Shown piece after piece: positions 17,112 to 25,365 of a stretch of 64,000 nt of DNA; within the stretch, counting starts at the first letter, position 1; each line of letters opens with the position of its first letter. The stretch comes from Flavobacteriales bacterium UBA4466. Its GTDB lineage: Bacteria; Bacteroidota; Bacteroidia; Flavobacteriales_D; Crocinitomicaceae. The stretch spans positions 349,501 to 413,500 of the forward strand of contig CAJJBE010000002.1 of the NCBI GenBank assembly GCA_905182335.1, in the 5' to 3' direction. Under the pieces are notes generated by a model that saw only the letters and a program-made list of their open reading frames with translations, searched no databases and had not been told where the DNA came from. Position numbers and translations under genes: made by a program.

Positions 17112-17765
17112 TTAATATTCAATATCCAAATTGAATTTGTCCTTTAATGTGTGTAAGTTAGGATTTTTTTGCGCAAGTGAAGCAAATTTATCTTTCCCTG
17201 TTTGAAACTTAACTTCGGCTTCTTGATTTTTAGAAACCTCCATTTTTAAATCTATGAGGTAATTTTTCACCTCAGCTCTAATATAATCTATTAATTCTCC
17301 AAGGAACGGCTTTATATAATCAATTTGAACTTGGTTGTCTACAACTAAAACGTATTCATGATCACTGACTTGTTTTGGATCTCGCTTAATTAGAGCATTA
17401 TAAATGGTCTCTTTTCGTTTTTCTTTCATTTCGAAAGCAAACCTCCTCCAGGCCATTTTAAGATCGTCTATGCTGTATTCGTTCTTAGGCAGATTGTCAA
17501 TGTCAAACCCTTTCTCTTCATTAATTTCTTCCGTTTTCTGAAGCATTTTCTTAATCGAAATAGCACTTGTCCTAACTTGTCCTGATGGGGAAGTCATAAT
17601 ACGAGGTGCTTTCTTTTGCATAAAAACTTTCTTAGGTTCTTTTTTGACAGTAGGCTTTACTATAATTTTTTTGGTTAAACCTCTAAGGTTTTGATTCGAG
17701 AATGGAATTATGTCAACCGAATCAGTTAAGATTTTTTTTTTTCGAGCTCCTGGGTAATGGAACAC
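17112..17765 (-). CDS. dnaX: DnaX tau-specific C-terminal tail, in the -1 frame of dnaX
   Basis: This frame overlaps the end of dnaX by 40 bp and continues from its A-run. Its N-terminal 11 codons (MFHYPG and so on) are the -1 reading of dnaX itself, so it is probably not an independent gene. Residues after the A-run show a basic linker (KKEPKKVFMQKK) and a conserved-looking domain with DLKMAWRRFAFEMK, QIDYIKPFLGEL and LIDLKMEVSK, the pattern of Bacteroidota DnaX tails. The tau tail normally binds the DNA polymerase III alpha subunit and the helicase. Joining it to dnaX by a -1 shift at the A-run would give a 576-residue tau. The alternative is a real indel or an error in the homopolymer. Confidence 0.8.
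   Translation of the reverse strand: MFHYPGARKKKILTDSVDIIPFSNQNLRGLTKKIIVKPTVKKEPKKVFMQKKAPRIMTSPSGQVRTSAISIKKMLQKTEEINEEKGFDIDNLPKNEYSIDDLKMAWRRFAFEMKEKRKETIYNALIKRDPKQVSDHEYVLVVDNQVQIDYIKPFLGELIDYIRAEVKNYLIDLKMEVSKNQEAEVKFQTGKDKFASLAQKNPNLHTLKDKFNLDIEY
17713..17751 (-). promoter_or_regulatory. dnaX: Programmed frameshift or transcriptional slippage site in dnaX
   Basis: Reading the minus strand, an AGGAG (17751-17747) lies 4 nt before a run of 11 A (17742-17732). The zero frame reads GAA AAA AAA AAA TCT TAA and stops at once. Directly after the A-run a hairpin TTAACTG-ATT-CGGTTGA (17729-17713) can form, with two G-U pairs. The order Shine-Dalgarno, slippery A tract, stem-loop parallels the E. 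coli dnaX -1 site. The long homopolymer also suits polymerase slippage as in Thermus dnaX. Confidence 0.8.
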
Positions 17766-18841
17766 AATTGCATGAGGGCCATTTCGACCAGGAGTCGTTG
17801 GTTTTTTGATGATTTGTATTCAACATCTGCCTTACTTAGAACACCTAGCGCACGAACTAAATGATTTGCATCAATTTCTTTCGATTGATCAATGTATTTT
17901 TGCTGAATAGACTCGCTTACTTCAAGTAATTGAGCCGTTCTTACATCTTTACATACAAGTAAGTTTCTATAGTGATCAGCTAAACCTACTATAAAGTTGT
18001 GAGGATCAAATCCACGCTCTATGATATCATTAAGTAGAAGTAGTCCATTTGGAATATCTTCTTTCAACGCACTTTCTATGATACGGAAATAGTAATCATA
18101 ATCAAGAATGTTTAAATTCTCAATAACATTTTCATAGGTAACAGTATTACCTGAAAAAGTAACAATCTGATCGAAAATTGACAGTGCATCTCTCAATGCT
18201 CCATCAGCTTTTTGAGCAATTATGTGTAAAGCATCAGGCTCAGTCGTAATACTTTCTTTTTCAGCAATTGATGCTAAATGACTGGCAATATCCTTTACCT
18301 TAATCCTAGAGAAATCAAATGTTTGGCAACGAGAAAGTATCGTAGGAATTATTTTATGCTTTTCAGTTGTTGCAAGAATGAAAATTGCATGCTTTGGTGG
18401 TTCTTCTAATGTCTTAAGGAAAGCATTGAAGGCAGAAGCAGTGAGCATGTGGACCTCATCAATGATATATACTTTATAATCTCCTAGTTGGGGTGGAATT
18501 CGAACTTGATCTATTAAGTTCCGTATTTCATCAACTCCATTATTTGATGCAGCATCTAACTCATAAACATTTAAGGAAGCTCCAGAATTAAATGACTCAC
18601 ATGATTCACATTTGTCACAGGCTTCAATTGTCTCGGATCGATTAAAGCAATTAATCGTTTTTGCTAATATTCTAGCTGTAGATGTTTTTCCTACACCGCG
18701 AGACCCACAAAATAGAAAAGCTTGTGCTAAGTGATCATTTTTTATACCATTACGCAAAGTTGAGGTAATCGACTTTTGACCAACAACTGTGTCGAAGGTC
18801 TGGGGACGATATTTTCTTGCGGATACAACAAAATCATTCAT
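17726..18841 (-). CDS. dnaX: DNA polymerase III subunit gamma (zero-frame product of dnaX)
   Basis: Clamp-loader ATPase of the replicative polymerase. The 371-residue zero frame contains the AAA+ core: Walker A GSRGVGKT (46-53), a zinc module with Cys65, Cys75, Cys78 and Cys81, Walker B IIDEVH (126-131), and the SRC motif (170-172), followed by the collar domain. It ends QELEKKKS directly after the A-run, before any tau-specific region. This is gamma length; most Bacteroidota DnaX proteins are longer. A -1 shift yields the tau form. The ATG at 18841 is 5 nt after a TAACTTTG box. Confidence 0.93.
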   Translation of the reverse strand: MNDFVVSARKYRPQTFDTVVGQKSITSTLRNGIKNDHLAQAFLFCGSRGVGKTSTARILAKTINCFNRSETIEACDKCESCESFNSGASLNVYELDAASNNGVDEIRNLIDQVRIPPQLGDYKVYIIDEVHMLTASAFNAFLKTLEEPPKHAIFILATTEKHKIIPTILSRCQTFDFSRIKVKDIASHLASIAEKESITTEPDALHIIAQKADGALRDALSIFDQIVTFSGNTVTYENVIENLNILDYDYYFRIIESALKEDIPNGLLLLNDIIERGFDPHNFIVGLADHYRNLLVCKDVRTAQLLEVSESIQQKYIDQSKEIDANHLVRALGVLSKADVEYKSSKNQRLLVEMALMQLCSITQELEKKKS

Positions 18842-18846
18842 TACAT

Positions 18847-18854
18847 CAAAGTTA
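18847..18854 (-). promoter_or_regulatory. -7 box (TAACTTTG) 5 nt before dnaX
   Basis: Match to TAnnTTTG; the spacing predicts a nearly leaderless dnaX mRNA. There is no clear -33 element at the usual spacing. Confidence 0.4.
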
Positions 18855-18941
18855 CTATTTTGCTAGAGAAAAAGAAATTGTTTCTTTCAATTGTTGATAA
18901 CTGAGGTTCTTTTATACATTAAGTATTAAGATTATTTTAAT

Positions 18942-20420
18942 CTAAATAAGATTAAAATCCTTGAAAAGACAATCTGTAGCAATTTTCGAGCTGCACAGAG
19001 CTAATGGTATACCTCCCCCTGGATGTACAGAAACCCCAACAAAATACAACCCTTTCACTTGTTTACTATAATTAGGATGTCTATAGAATGCCGAAAAACG
19101 ACTGTTTGATGAGTTGCCGTATATCGATCCAGATTTACCACTATATCTATTTTCAATTGTTCTTGGATCAAGAATTTCTTCAAATTGAATAAGCGGGCGA
19201 ATGTCTGTTTTGAGTGTGTTGCTTAATTTCTGAATAATGAACTCACGTTTAATCTCGATTTCTTTATCCCAGTCTTGTCCAGTATTAATAGGGGCATTTA
19301 ATAAAACAAACCAATTTTCACAGCCTTTAGGAGCATCGCTGGTTACAACTTTAGAAGAAATGTTTATATAAATAGAAGGACTTTCAAACATTTTCTTTTC
19401 TAAGAAAATACTATCAAATTCCTCTTTTTCTTGATCGGAGAAGACCATGTTGTGAAGTTCTAATTCAGGGAATGATTTATTTATGCCCCAATAAAAAACA
19501 ATGGCAGAACTAGAGCGTTCTTGATTAAGTATTTTCTTGGGGTGTTTTATGCTTGGAAGTAGTTTCTCATAAGTCAGAGAAATATCCATATTACTAACTA
19601 CAAAATTTGAATCGTATTTCTTTTTATTAGTAGAGATACCGATGATCGTTTTTCCATTTAGGTGAATTTCTTCAACAGTTTCATTGAAATGAAACTGCAC
19701 ACCTTGTTTTTTTGCTAACTCAACTAACGATTCTGTCAGTTGAATCATTCCTCTTTTTGGAAGATATGGCCCTACATTAATCTCTAAGTGAGAAATCATA
19801 TTTAGCATAGCAGGAGCTTTATAAGGGTGGCTTCCGTTATAAGTTGCAAAACGATTAAATATTTGTGCAGTCCGCTTATTTTTGAAAAACTTCGAGTTTT
19901 CCTGATACATCGTACTAAACAACTTAAAATGACGTAATTTAAGTAATGCCTTGATTAGTGTTTTACCCAATAGTTGTCGCCATCGATGTAATGACTTCTC
20001 AATGAATATAGGGGCAATGAGGCTATAGTTCATCTCAGCTTTCTTGAGATATTTATCAATCTGTTGTGGGTCTTCTTTGAGCTTTGTCGAAATTTCCTCA
20101 ATTACTTTTTTACGATCGTGTTTTAATGACAACTCAACACCATCATCAAAGAAGTACTTGAAAGAAGATTCCAGCTTTGCCATTTCAAACGTACTGAAAT
20201 CTTCTCCACAAAGCTTATATAGTTCTTCAATATATTCTGGGCAAGTTAATATTGATGGACCTTGATCAAATCTATATTCATTAATAGAGCGACTATTTAT
20301 CTTTCCTCCAGGAAAAGGGTTAGATTCAAAAACATGTGTCTCAATACCTTTATTTGCTAAACGAATAGCAGCAGATAGCCCACCTATTCCAGAACCAATT
20401 ACAATCGCTTTATCCTCCAT
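18942..20420 (-). CDS. Phytoene desaturase / carotenoid desaturase (CrtI/CrtD family)
   Basis: An FAD-dependent oxidoreductase of 492 residues that introduces double bonds in carotenoid synthesis. It has the dinucleotide-binding GSGIGGLSAAIRLANKG near the N-terminus, ESNPFPGGK, FDQGPSI and the C-terminal VSVHPGGGIPLAL segment conserved in bacterial CrtI. CrtI (phytoene) and CrtD (hydroxycarotenoid 3,4-desaturase) cannot be told apart by eye. No crtB or other carotenoid gene is nearby, which mildly favours a stand-alone tailoring desaturase. It follows the cyclophilin gene by 6 bp, so they are probably cotranscribed. Confidence 0.88.
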   Translation of the reverse strand: MEDKAIVIGSGIGGLSAAIRLANKGIETHVFESNPFPGGKINSRSINEYRFDQGPSILTCPEYIEELYKLCGEDFSTFEMAKLESSFKYFFDDGVELSLKHDRKKVIEEISTKLKEDPQQIDKYLKKAEMNYSLIAPIFIEKSLHRWRQLLGKTLIKALLKLRHFKLFSTMYQENSKFFKNKRTAQIFNRFATYNGSHPYKAPAMLNMISHLEINVGPYLPKRGMIQLTESLVELAKKQGVQFHFNETVEEIHLNGKTIIGISTNKKKYDSNFVVSNMDISLTYEKLLPSIKHPKKILNQERSSSAIVFYWGINKSFPELELHNMVFSDQEKEEFDSIFLEKKMFESPSIYINISSKVVTSDAPKGCENWFVLLNAPINTGQDWDKEIEIKREFIIQKLSNTLKTDIRPLIQFEEILDPRTIENRYSGKSGSIYGNSSNSRFSAFYRHPNYSKQVKGLYFVGVSVHPGGGIPLALCSSKIATDCLFKDFNLI

Positions 20421-20426
20421 TTTAAA

Positions 20427-20879
20427 CTAATCGATAATTTCAATTGTGTCTATACTGTCTCCTTCATTAATATCATCAACTGTATCAACTCCTTCAATCA
20501 CTTTAGCAAAACAAGTATGGTTTCCGTCTAAGTGAGCTGTGTTTTCTCTTGAGTGACAAACGAAGAATTGAGATCCACCTGTATTTCTTCCTGCATGAGC
20601 CATAGATAGCACCCCTCTTTCGTGATGTTGGTTTCCACCAGATAATTCACAATCTATTTCGTATCCTGGACCACCTGTACCTGCATGCCCACTAGCTCCT
20701 GGTTTAGAATTAGGACATCCACCTTGAATTACAAAGTTAGGAATGACTCTGTGCCATTGTAAGCCATCGTAGTATCCTTTTTTTGCCAACTTAACAAAGT
20801 TTTCGACTGTTTTTGGAGCATCGTTTTCAAAAAACTCCAATTTCATATTTCCTTTATTCGTCTTAATTATTGCTTCCAT
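20427..20879 (-). CDS. Cyclophilin-type peptidyl-prolyl cis-trans isomerase
   Basis: A 150-residue cytoplasmic isomerase that speeds proline-limited folding. The cyclophilin core is compact with [37 protein letters not shown] and [17 protein letters not shown], including the active-site arginine and the QFF motif. There is no signal peptide. It is the promoter-proximal gene of a two-gene unit with the carotenoid desaturase; the two functions are not obviously related. A TATCTTTG box lies 16 nt upstream. Confidence 0.94.
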   Translation of the reverse strand: MEAIIKTNKGNMKLEFFENDAPKTVENFVKLAKKGYYDGLQWHRVIPNFVIQGGCPNSKPGASGHAGTGGPGYEIDCELSGGNQHHERGVLSMAHAGRNTGGSQFFVCHSRENTAHLDGNHTCFAKVIEGVDTVDDINEGDSIDTIEIID

Positions 20880-20895
20880 AAAATTTCAATTTATA

Positions 20896-20903
20896 CAAAG
20901 ATA
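20896..20903 (-). promoter_or_regulatory. -7 box (TATCTTTG) upstream of the cyclophilin gene
   Basis: Match to TAnnTTTG, 16 nt before the ATG; likely drives cyclophilin and the desaturase. Confidence 0.4.
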
Positions 20904-20943
20904 GGTTTTGGTGATTATTTCCCCCATTTTTCGTAAGCTTAAT

Positions 20944-20951
20944 TACATTTG
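20944..20951 (+). promoter_or_regulatory. -7 box (TACATTTG) 3 nt before bshC
   Basis: Match to TAnnTTTG directly followed by CAT and the ATG, predicting a leaderless bshC transcript. Confidence 0.4.
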
Positions 20952-20954
20952 CAT

Positions 20955-22544
20955 ATGCAGGTTTTCAATTTTAATAGAGGTGATCTAAATCTTTTTAATG
21001 CTCAACACATTAATTTGGTTTACAATCAGGCTTTTTATAAGCCTTACATTCATCGTGAATTCACAATTCAAAACTTTGTAAGTCAATGTATTGAGAAGGA
21101 GTCGAGTTATTTAAACACAAAGCGTGAAGCTTTAGTATCAACGCTAGAAAAAGAATATTTAAATGTTGATAATAATACAAAGTCAGTTGCAAATATTGAA
21201 CTGTTAAAGCTGAAGAATACATTTACGGTTACAACAGGACATCAATTATCTTTGTTTGCGGGTCCTCTTTATTTTATAATTAAAATTATTAATGTAATTA
21301 AATTGGCTGAACGCTTAAATTCAGAAAACGATGGAATTCAAATTGTACCTGTATTTTGGATGGCGACAGAAGATCATGATTTTGAAGAAATTCAGTCATT
21401 TAATTTATATGGTAAAAAAGTTACCTGGAATTCATCGCAGAAAGGCCCTGTCGGAAGATTTCATTTAGAAGGTTTTGATGAAGTTAAAGCTGAGGTCGTT
21501 CGGTTCTTTGGGAATCATCCCGATGCGCAGATACATCATTTAATGAAAATTTATGATGGAAAAAACCTAGCAGAGGCAACATTCAATTTAGTTCATGAAT
21601 TATTTAAGGATTATGGACTACTTATTATTGATGGAGATAATGCCGATTTAAAACGATTATTCATTCCAACAATTGAAAAAGAATTGAAAGAACAGTTTTC
21701 ATATAAAGCTGTTTTAGAAACGAATAAAGAATTAGAGAGAGATGGAGGTAAGATTCAAGTCTTAGCCCGTGAAATAAATTTATTCTATATCGAAAAAGGA
21801 ATACGTCAGCGTATAGAAAAATCAGAATCGGGGTTTACAATTAAAGAGGTTGGGAATTATTCTGAATCAGAGTTGCTTGAAAAAGTACAATCAAATCCAG
21901 AGTGTTTTTCACCCAATGTCATACTTAGACCATTGTATCAAGAAACGATTCTGCCAAACCTGGCTTATATCGGTGGTGCTGGTGAGATTTCTTATTGGCT
22001 TCAGCTGAAACGCGTATTTGATATAATGAGAGTATCTTACCCAATGATTGGAATTAGAAATTCAATGATGTGGATTGAAAAAGCGGTTTCTAAAAAGATT
22101 ACAAAAATTGATTTGGTTCTAGAAGATCTCTTTAAACATACAGATGTTATAAAACGTGAGTTCATTGAAGTTCATTCTAGTGAAGAGTTGAATTTTGAAG
22201 AAATCGAAGCAGCTGCAGTTGAACTTGGAAATAAAATTGAAGATTCAATTTTATTGATTGAGCCCAATATGCAAACGTATGCTGCTGCTGAAAAGGCGAA
22301 GTTAAATAAACAAATTGATGGAGTAAAATCAAAGTTAATCAAGCTATCAAAAACGAATCATGAACAATCTATGAAGTTTATTGAGCAAATACGTGAGAAG
22401 CTTTTTCCTGAGGGTGAATTGCAGGAGCGCTCTTCAAACATTATTTCTTTTTCTCCGGACGGTAATGTTTCAGAGCGAATTGAAATCTTATATAAAGCGA
22501 TTGATCCTGAACAAAAAGACTTCTTAGTTATTAGAGAAAATTAA
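20955..22544 (+). CDS. bshC: Bacillithiol biosynthesis cysteine-adding enzyme
   Basis: Catalyses the last step of bacillithiol synthesis, adding cysteine to glucosaminyl-malate. The 529-residue product, from the ATG at 20955, matches the BshC family in length. Motifs are TVTTGHQLSLFAGPLYFIIK (about residues 93-112), PVFWMATEDHDFEE, SPNVILRPLYQ and LPNLAYIGGAGEISYWLQLK. A coiled-coil region follows in the last third. A TTG six bases upstream is a less likely start. Bacillithiol is known from Firmicutes and some Bacteroidota; bshA and bshB are not in the window. Confidence 0.94.
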   Translation: MQVFNFNRGDLNLFNAQHINLVYNQAFYKPYIHREFTIQNFVSQCIEKESSYLNTKREALVSTLEKEYLNVDNNTKSVANIELLKLKNTFTVTTGHQLSLFAGPLYFIIKIINVIKLAERLNSENDGIQIVPVFWMATEDHDFEEIQSFNLYGKKVTWNSSQKGPVGRFHLEGFDEVKAEVVRFFGNHPDAQIHHLMKIYDGKNLAEATFNLVHELFKDYGLLIIDGDNADLKRLFIPTIEKELKEQFSYKAVLETNKELERDGGKIQVLAREINLFYIEKGIRQRIEKSESGFTIKEVGNYSESELLEKVQSNPECFSPNVILRPLYQETILPNLAYIGGAGEISYWLQLKRVFDIMRVSYPMIGIRNSMMWIEKAVSKKITKIDLVLEDLFKHTDVIKREFIEVHSSEELNFEEIEAAAVELGNKIEDSILLIEPNMQTYAAAEKAKLNKQIDGVKSKLIKLSKTNHEQSMKFIEQIREKLFPEGELQERSSNIISFSPDGNVSERIEILYKAIDPEQKDFLVIREN

Positions 22545-22583
22545 TTGATTAAAATAAACCATCTCATTTCTCGTTTCTAAAGC

Positions 22584-22591
22584 TACTTTTG
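22584..22591 (+). promoter_or_regulatory. -7 box (TACTTTTG) 4 nt before the TonB receptor ATG
   Basis: Match to TAnnTTTG. The 4-nt spacing predicts a leaderless or nearly leaderless transcript. Coordinates may be off by one. Confidence 0.35.
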
Positions 22592-22595
22592 TACG

Positions 22596-25238
22596 ATGCA
22601 CAGATTACTTTTTTTACTATTATTACTATTCACAGGCTTTTCTTCTTCCCAAGAAATAAGTCTTTTAGGTGTGTGCACAGATAAAAAAGGAACTCCAATA
22701 GACAATGTTAAAGTCATTGCTAAAAAAGCAATAAACCCAATTTTGTATACTGATAAAAATGGGGCGTTTAATTTTACTTTTAATAAGCTTGATAGGGTTG
22801 ATGTTGAATTTAGAACATCCAATCTTACTAAAATAAAAACAATAATACTTAAAGAAGGGGTCAATAAATTAGGCGAAATACGATTCAGCTTTTTACAGCA
22901 AGATGAGGTTGATGTGAAAGCTAGACAAACTGATCTTTTTGACTTACCGGAACTTGAAGTAATAGATTGGCAGAACCTTCCAATGGGAAGCGCTGAACGC
23001 TATCTTATTTATAGTACACCAGCAACCTCTAATAATGAGTTAACAACAAATTATAATGTTCGTGGTGGTAGTTATGATGAGAACTTAGTCTATGTAAATG
23101 GATTTAATATTTATCGGCCATTTTTAACGCGCTCTGGGCAGCAGGAAGGGATGAGTTTCATCAATTCAGCCTTGGTTGAGTCTTTAAGCTTCTCAGGCGG
23201 TGGATTTGATGCTCAGTATGGCGATAAGCTGAGTTCAGTTTTAGATATAAAATATAAAACACCTACAGTACTTCATGGTTCCGTGATGGCATCTTTACTT
23301 GGTACTGAAGCTCATGTCGAGCATGCGGTAAACGCTAGATTAAATTATTTGGTTGGAGCAAGGTATCGTTCAAATGGTTATTTATTAAATGCACTTCCAA
23401 CAAAAGGGGCATATAATCCTGTTTTTTGGGATGTACAATTTTTAACAAATTATGCCATCACGGAAAATTTAACATGGTCAGTAATCGGACACTTTTCTTC
23501 AAACAACTATCGTTTTACGCCAGTATCATCAGAAACAGATTTTGGAACAGCTAATGAAGCATATTCATTCCGAGTATATTTCGAAGGTCAGGAACAAACA
23601 CAATTTACAACGATGATGGGAGGTACTTCTTTAAAGTGGGAAGTAAATGAAAAAACAAACCTTGATTTATATGTAACGGTTTTTAATACAGTAGAAGAGG
23701 AAAGTTTTGATATTCTTGCGGAGTATTATATTAACGAATTGGAAACAGATCCTACTCAGGAGGAATTTGGAGATTCAATTGCCGTACTGGGGGTGGGTTC
23801 ATATCTTTCTCATGCGCGTAATAAGCTAAATGCTAACATTATAAACATCTATCATAATGGTTCTCATACTTTTAAAAAGGGCTATAAGGATGAAGAAAAA
23901 ACGAGGTTTCAACATCATGCATTGAAGTGGGGGGTCAACTTTCAATTAGATTATTTTACGGATAAGTTAAGTGAATGGAAACTAGTTGATTCAGCTGGTT
24001 ATGCTATTCCTCAATCTGGCACAAATGAAATCACACTATTTGAATCCTTGAAAAGTGATTTAAACCTTTATTCTCAGAGATATACAGGGTTTATTCAATT
24101 CAATTCAATTTGGTCGAAAAATGAAAGAAATAAACGGGTATCTGTAGCCAAAAAATACAAGATCAAGAAAAACGGGGTTAAAATAAAATTAGAGAAAACG
24201 TTTACAAATACCATTGTCGAATCTCCGTCTAAATGGGCATTGAGTATAGGTGCAAGAACAGGGCATACAACAGCAAACGGAGAATATTTCCTAACTCCAA
24301 GAGCGTCAATTAAATACTTTCCAAGAGCATATATGGTCAAGGATGAAAAAGTAATACGAAGAGATGTAAGCTTTTACTTTTCCACTGGGATGTATTATCA
24401 ACCACCCTTTTATAGAGAGTTCAGAACTTTTTCTGGAAATTTAAATTTAGATGTGAAGTCGCAAAAATCTGCGCATTTTGTGTTAGGTTCTGATGTTTAC
24501 TTTGGAATGTGGGGAAGGGAGAAGCCTTTCAAGTTTACAGTTGAAGCATATTATAAGTATTTATGGGATGTAAACCCTTATGAAATTGATAATGTAAGAA
24601 CACGTTATTATGCCATTAATGATGCTGTGGCATACGCATATGGATTAGATTTAAATATTCATGGTCAGTTTGTGAAAGGAATTGAATCGTTCTTTAAACT
24701 TGGTTTGCTTTCTACGAAAGAAGATATAAAAGGCGATTATTATAACGAGTATTATAATGCCGCAGGAGATAAAATTATTTTCGGATTTAGTGAAGATCAA
24801 ACCGTTGTTGACACGGTTACAGTAAACCCTGGTTATATTCCAAGACCGACGGATCAATGGCTTAATTTTGGAGCATTAATACAGGATCGAATGCCTATTT
24901 ATGAAAGTTTTACAGTTCAAATGGGGATGCAGTTCGGAACACCACTTCCTTATGGCCCACCAGATTTTGAACGTTACAAAGATACCTTAAGATTACGCTC
25001 TTATTTCCGTGTAGATATTGGAACATCATACGATTTTTTTTATAAGAAAAGAGCGCACGAGACTTTTTGGAATAAGAATTTTACAGATTTAATTGTGTCG
25101 TTTGAGGTGTTTAACCTACTTGGAATAAATAACGTGCTCTCAAAGCAATGGGTGCAAGACACACAAGGAAAATACTACGCAATTCCAAATAACTTAACAG
25201 CGCGTCGATTTAACTTGAAAATAATAGCTCGATTATAA
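22596..25238 (+). CDS. TonB-dependent outer-membrane receptor
   Basis: An 880-residue outer-membrane protein. A signal peptide (MHRLLFLLLLLFTGFSSSQ) leads into a carboxypeptidase-like regulatory (CarboxypepD_reg) domain with VCTDKKGTPIDNVKVIAKK. This is followed by a plug domain with NYNVRGGSYDENLVYVNGF and GGFDAQYGDKLSSVLDIK, then a beta-barrel ending in an aromatic/arginine C-terminus (LKIIARL). The layout is that of SusC-like TonB-linked transporters, but no SusD partner follows, so it is not a classic polysaccharide-utilisation receptor. Its ligand is unknown. It starts 51 bp after bshC. Confidence 0.88.
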   Translation: MHRLLFLLLLLFTGFSSSQEISLLGVCTDKKGTPIDNVKVIAKKAINPILYTDKNGAFNFTFNKLDRVDVEFRTSNLTKIKTIILKEGVNKLGEIRFSFLQQDEVDVKARQTDLFDLPELEVIDWQNLPMGSAERYLIYSTPATSNNELTTNYNVRGGSYDENLVYVNGFNIYRPFLTRSGQQEGMSFINSALVESLSFSGGGFDAQYGDKLSSVLDIKYKTPTVLHGSVMASLLGTEAHVEHAVNARLNYLVGARYRSNGYLLNALPTKGAYNPVFWDVQFLTNYAITENLTWSVIGHFSSNNYRFTPVSSETDFGTANEAYSFRVYFEGQEQTQFTTMMGGTSLKWEVNEKTNLDLYVTVFNTVEEESFDILAEYYINELETDPTQEEFGDSIAVLGVGSYLSHARNKLNANIINIYHNGSHTFKKGYKDEEKTRFQHHALKWGVNFQLDYFTDKLSEWKLVDSAGYAIPQSGTNEITLFESLKSDLNLYSQRYTGFIQFNSIWSKNERNKRVSVAKKYKIKKNGVKIKLEKTFTNTIVESPSKWALSIGARTGHTTANGEYFLTPRASIKYFPRAYMVKDEKVIRRDVSFYFSTGMYYQPPFYREFRTFSGNLNLDVKSQKSAHFVLGSDVYFGMWGREKPFKFTVEAYYKYLWDVNPYEIDNVRTRYYAINDAVAYAYGLDLNIHGQFVKGIESFFKLGLLSTKEDIKGDYYNEYYNAAGDKIIFGFSEDQTVVDTVTVNPGYIPRPTDQWLNFGALIQDRMPIYESFTVQMGMQFGTPLPYGPPDFERYKDTLRLRSYFRVDIGTSYDFFYKKRAHETFWNKNFTDLIVSFEVFNLLGINNVLSKQWVQDTQGKYYAIPNNLTARRFNLKIIARL

Positions 25239-25365
25239 GAAGTTATATTTCAACTTTAAGACCAAGTATATTTATAGATTAATAGTCGATATGGACTAAA
25301 AGTCGTAATATTGAATAAAATTTTGTTTATTAAAAGGTCATTTTTTAAATTTAATAATTAAAACT

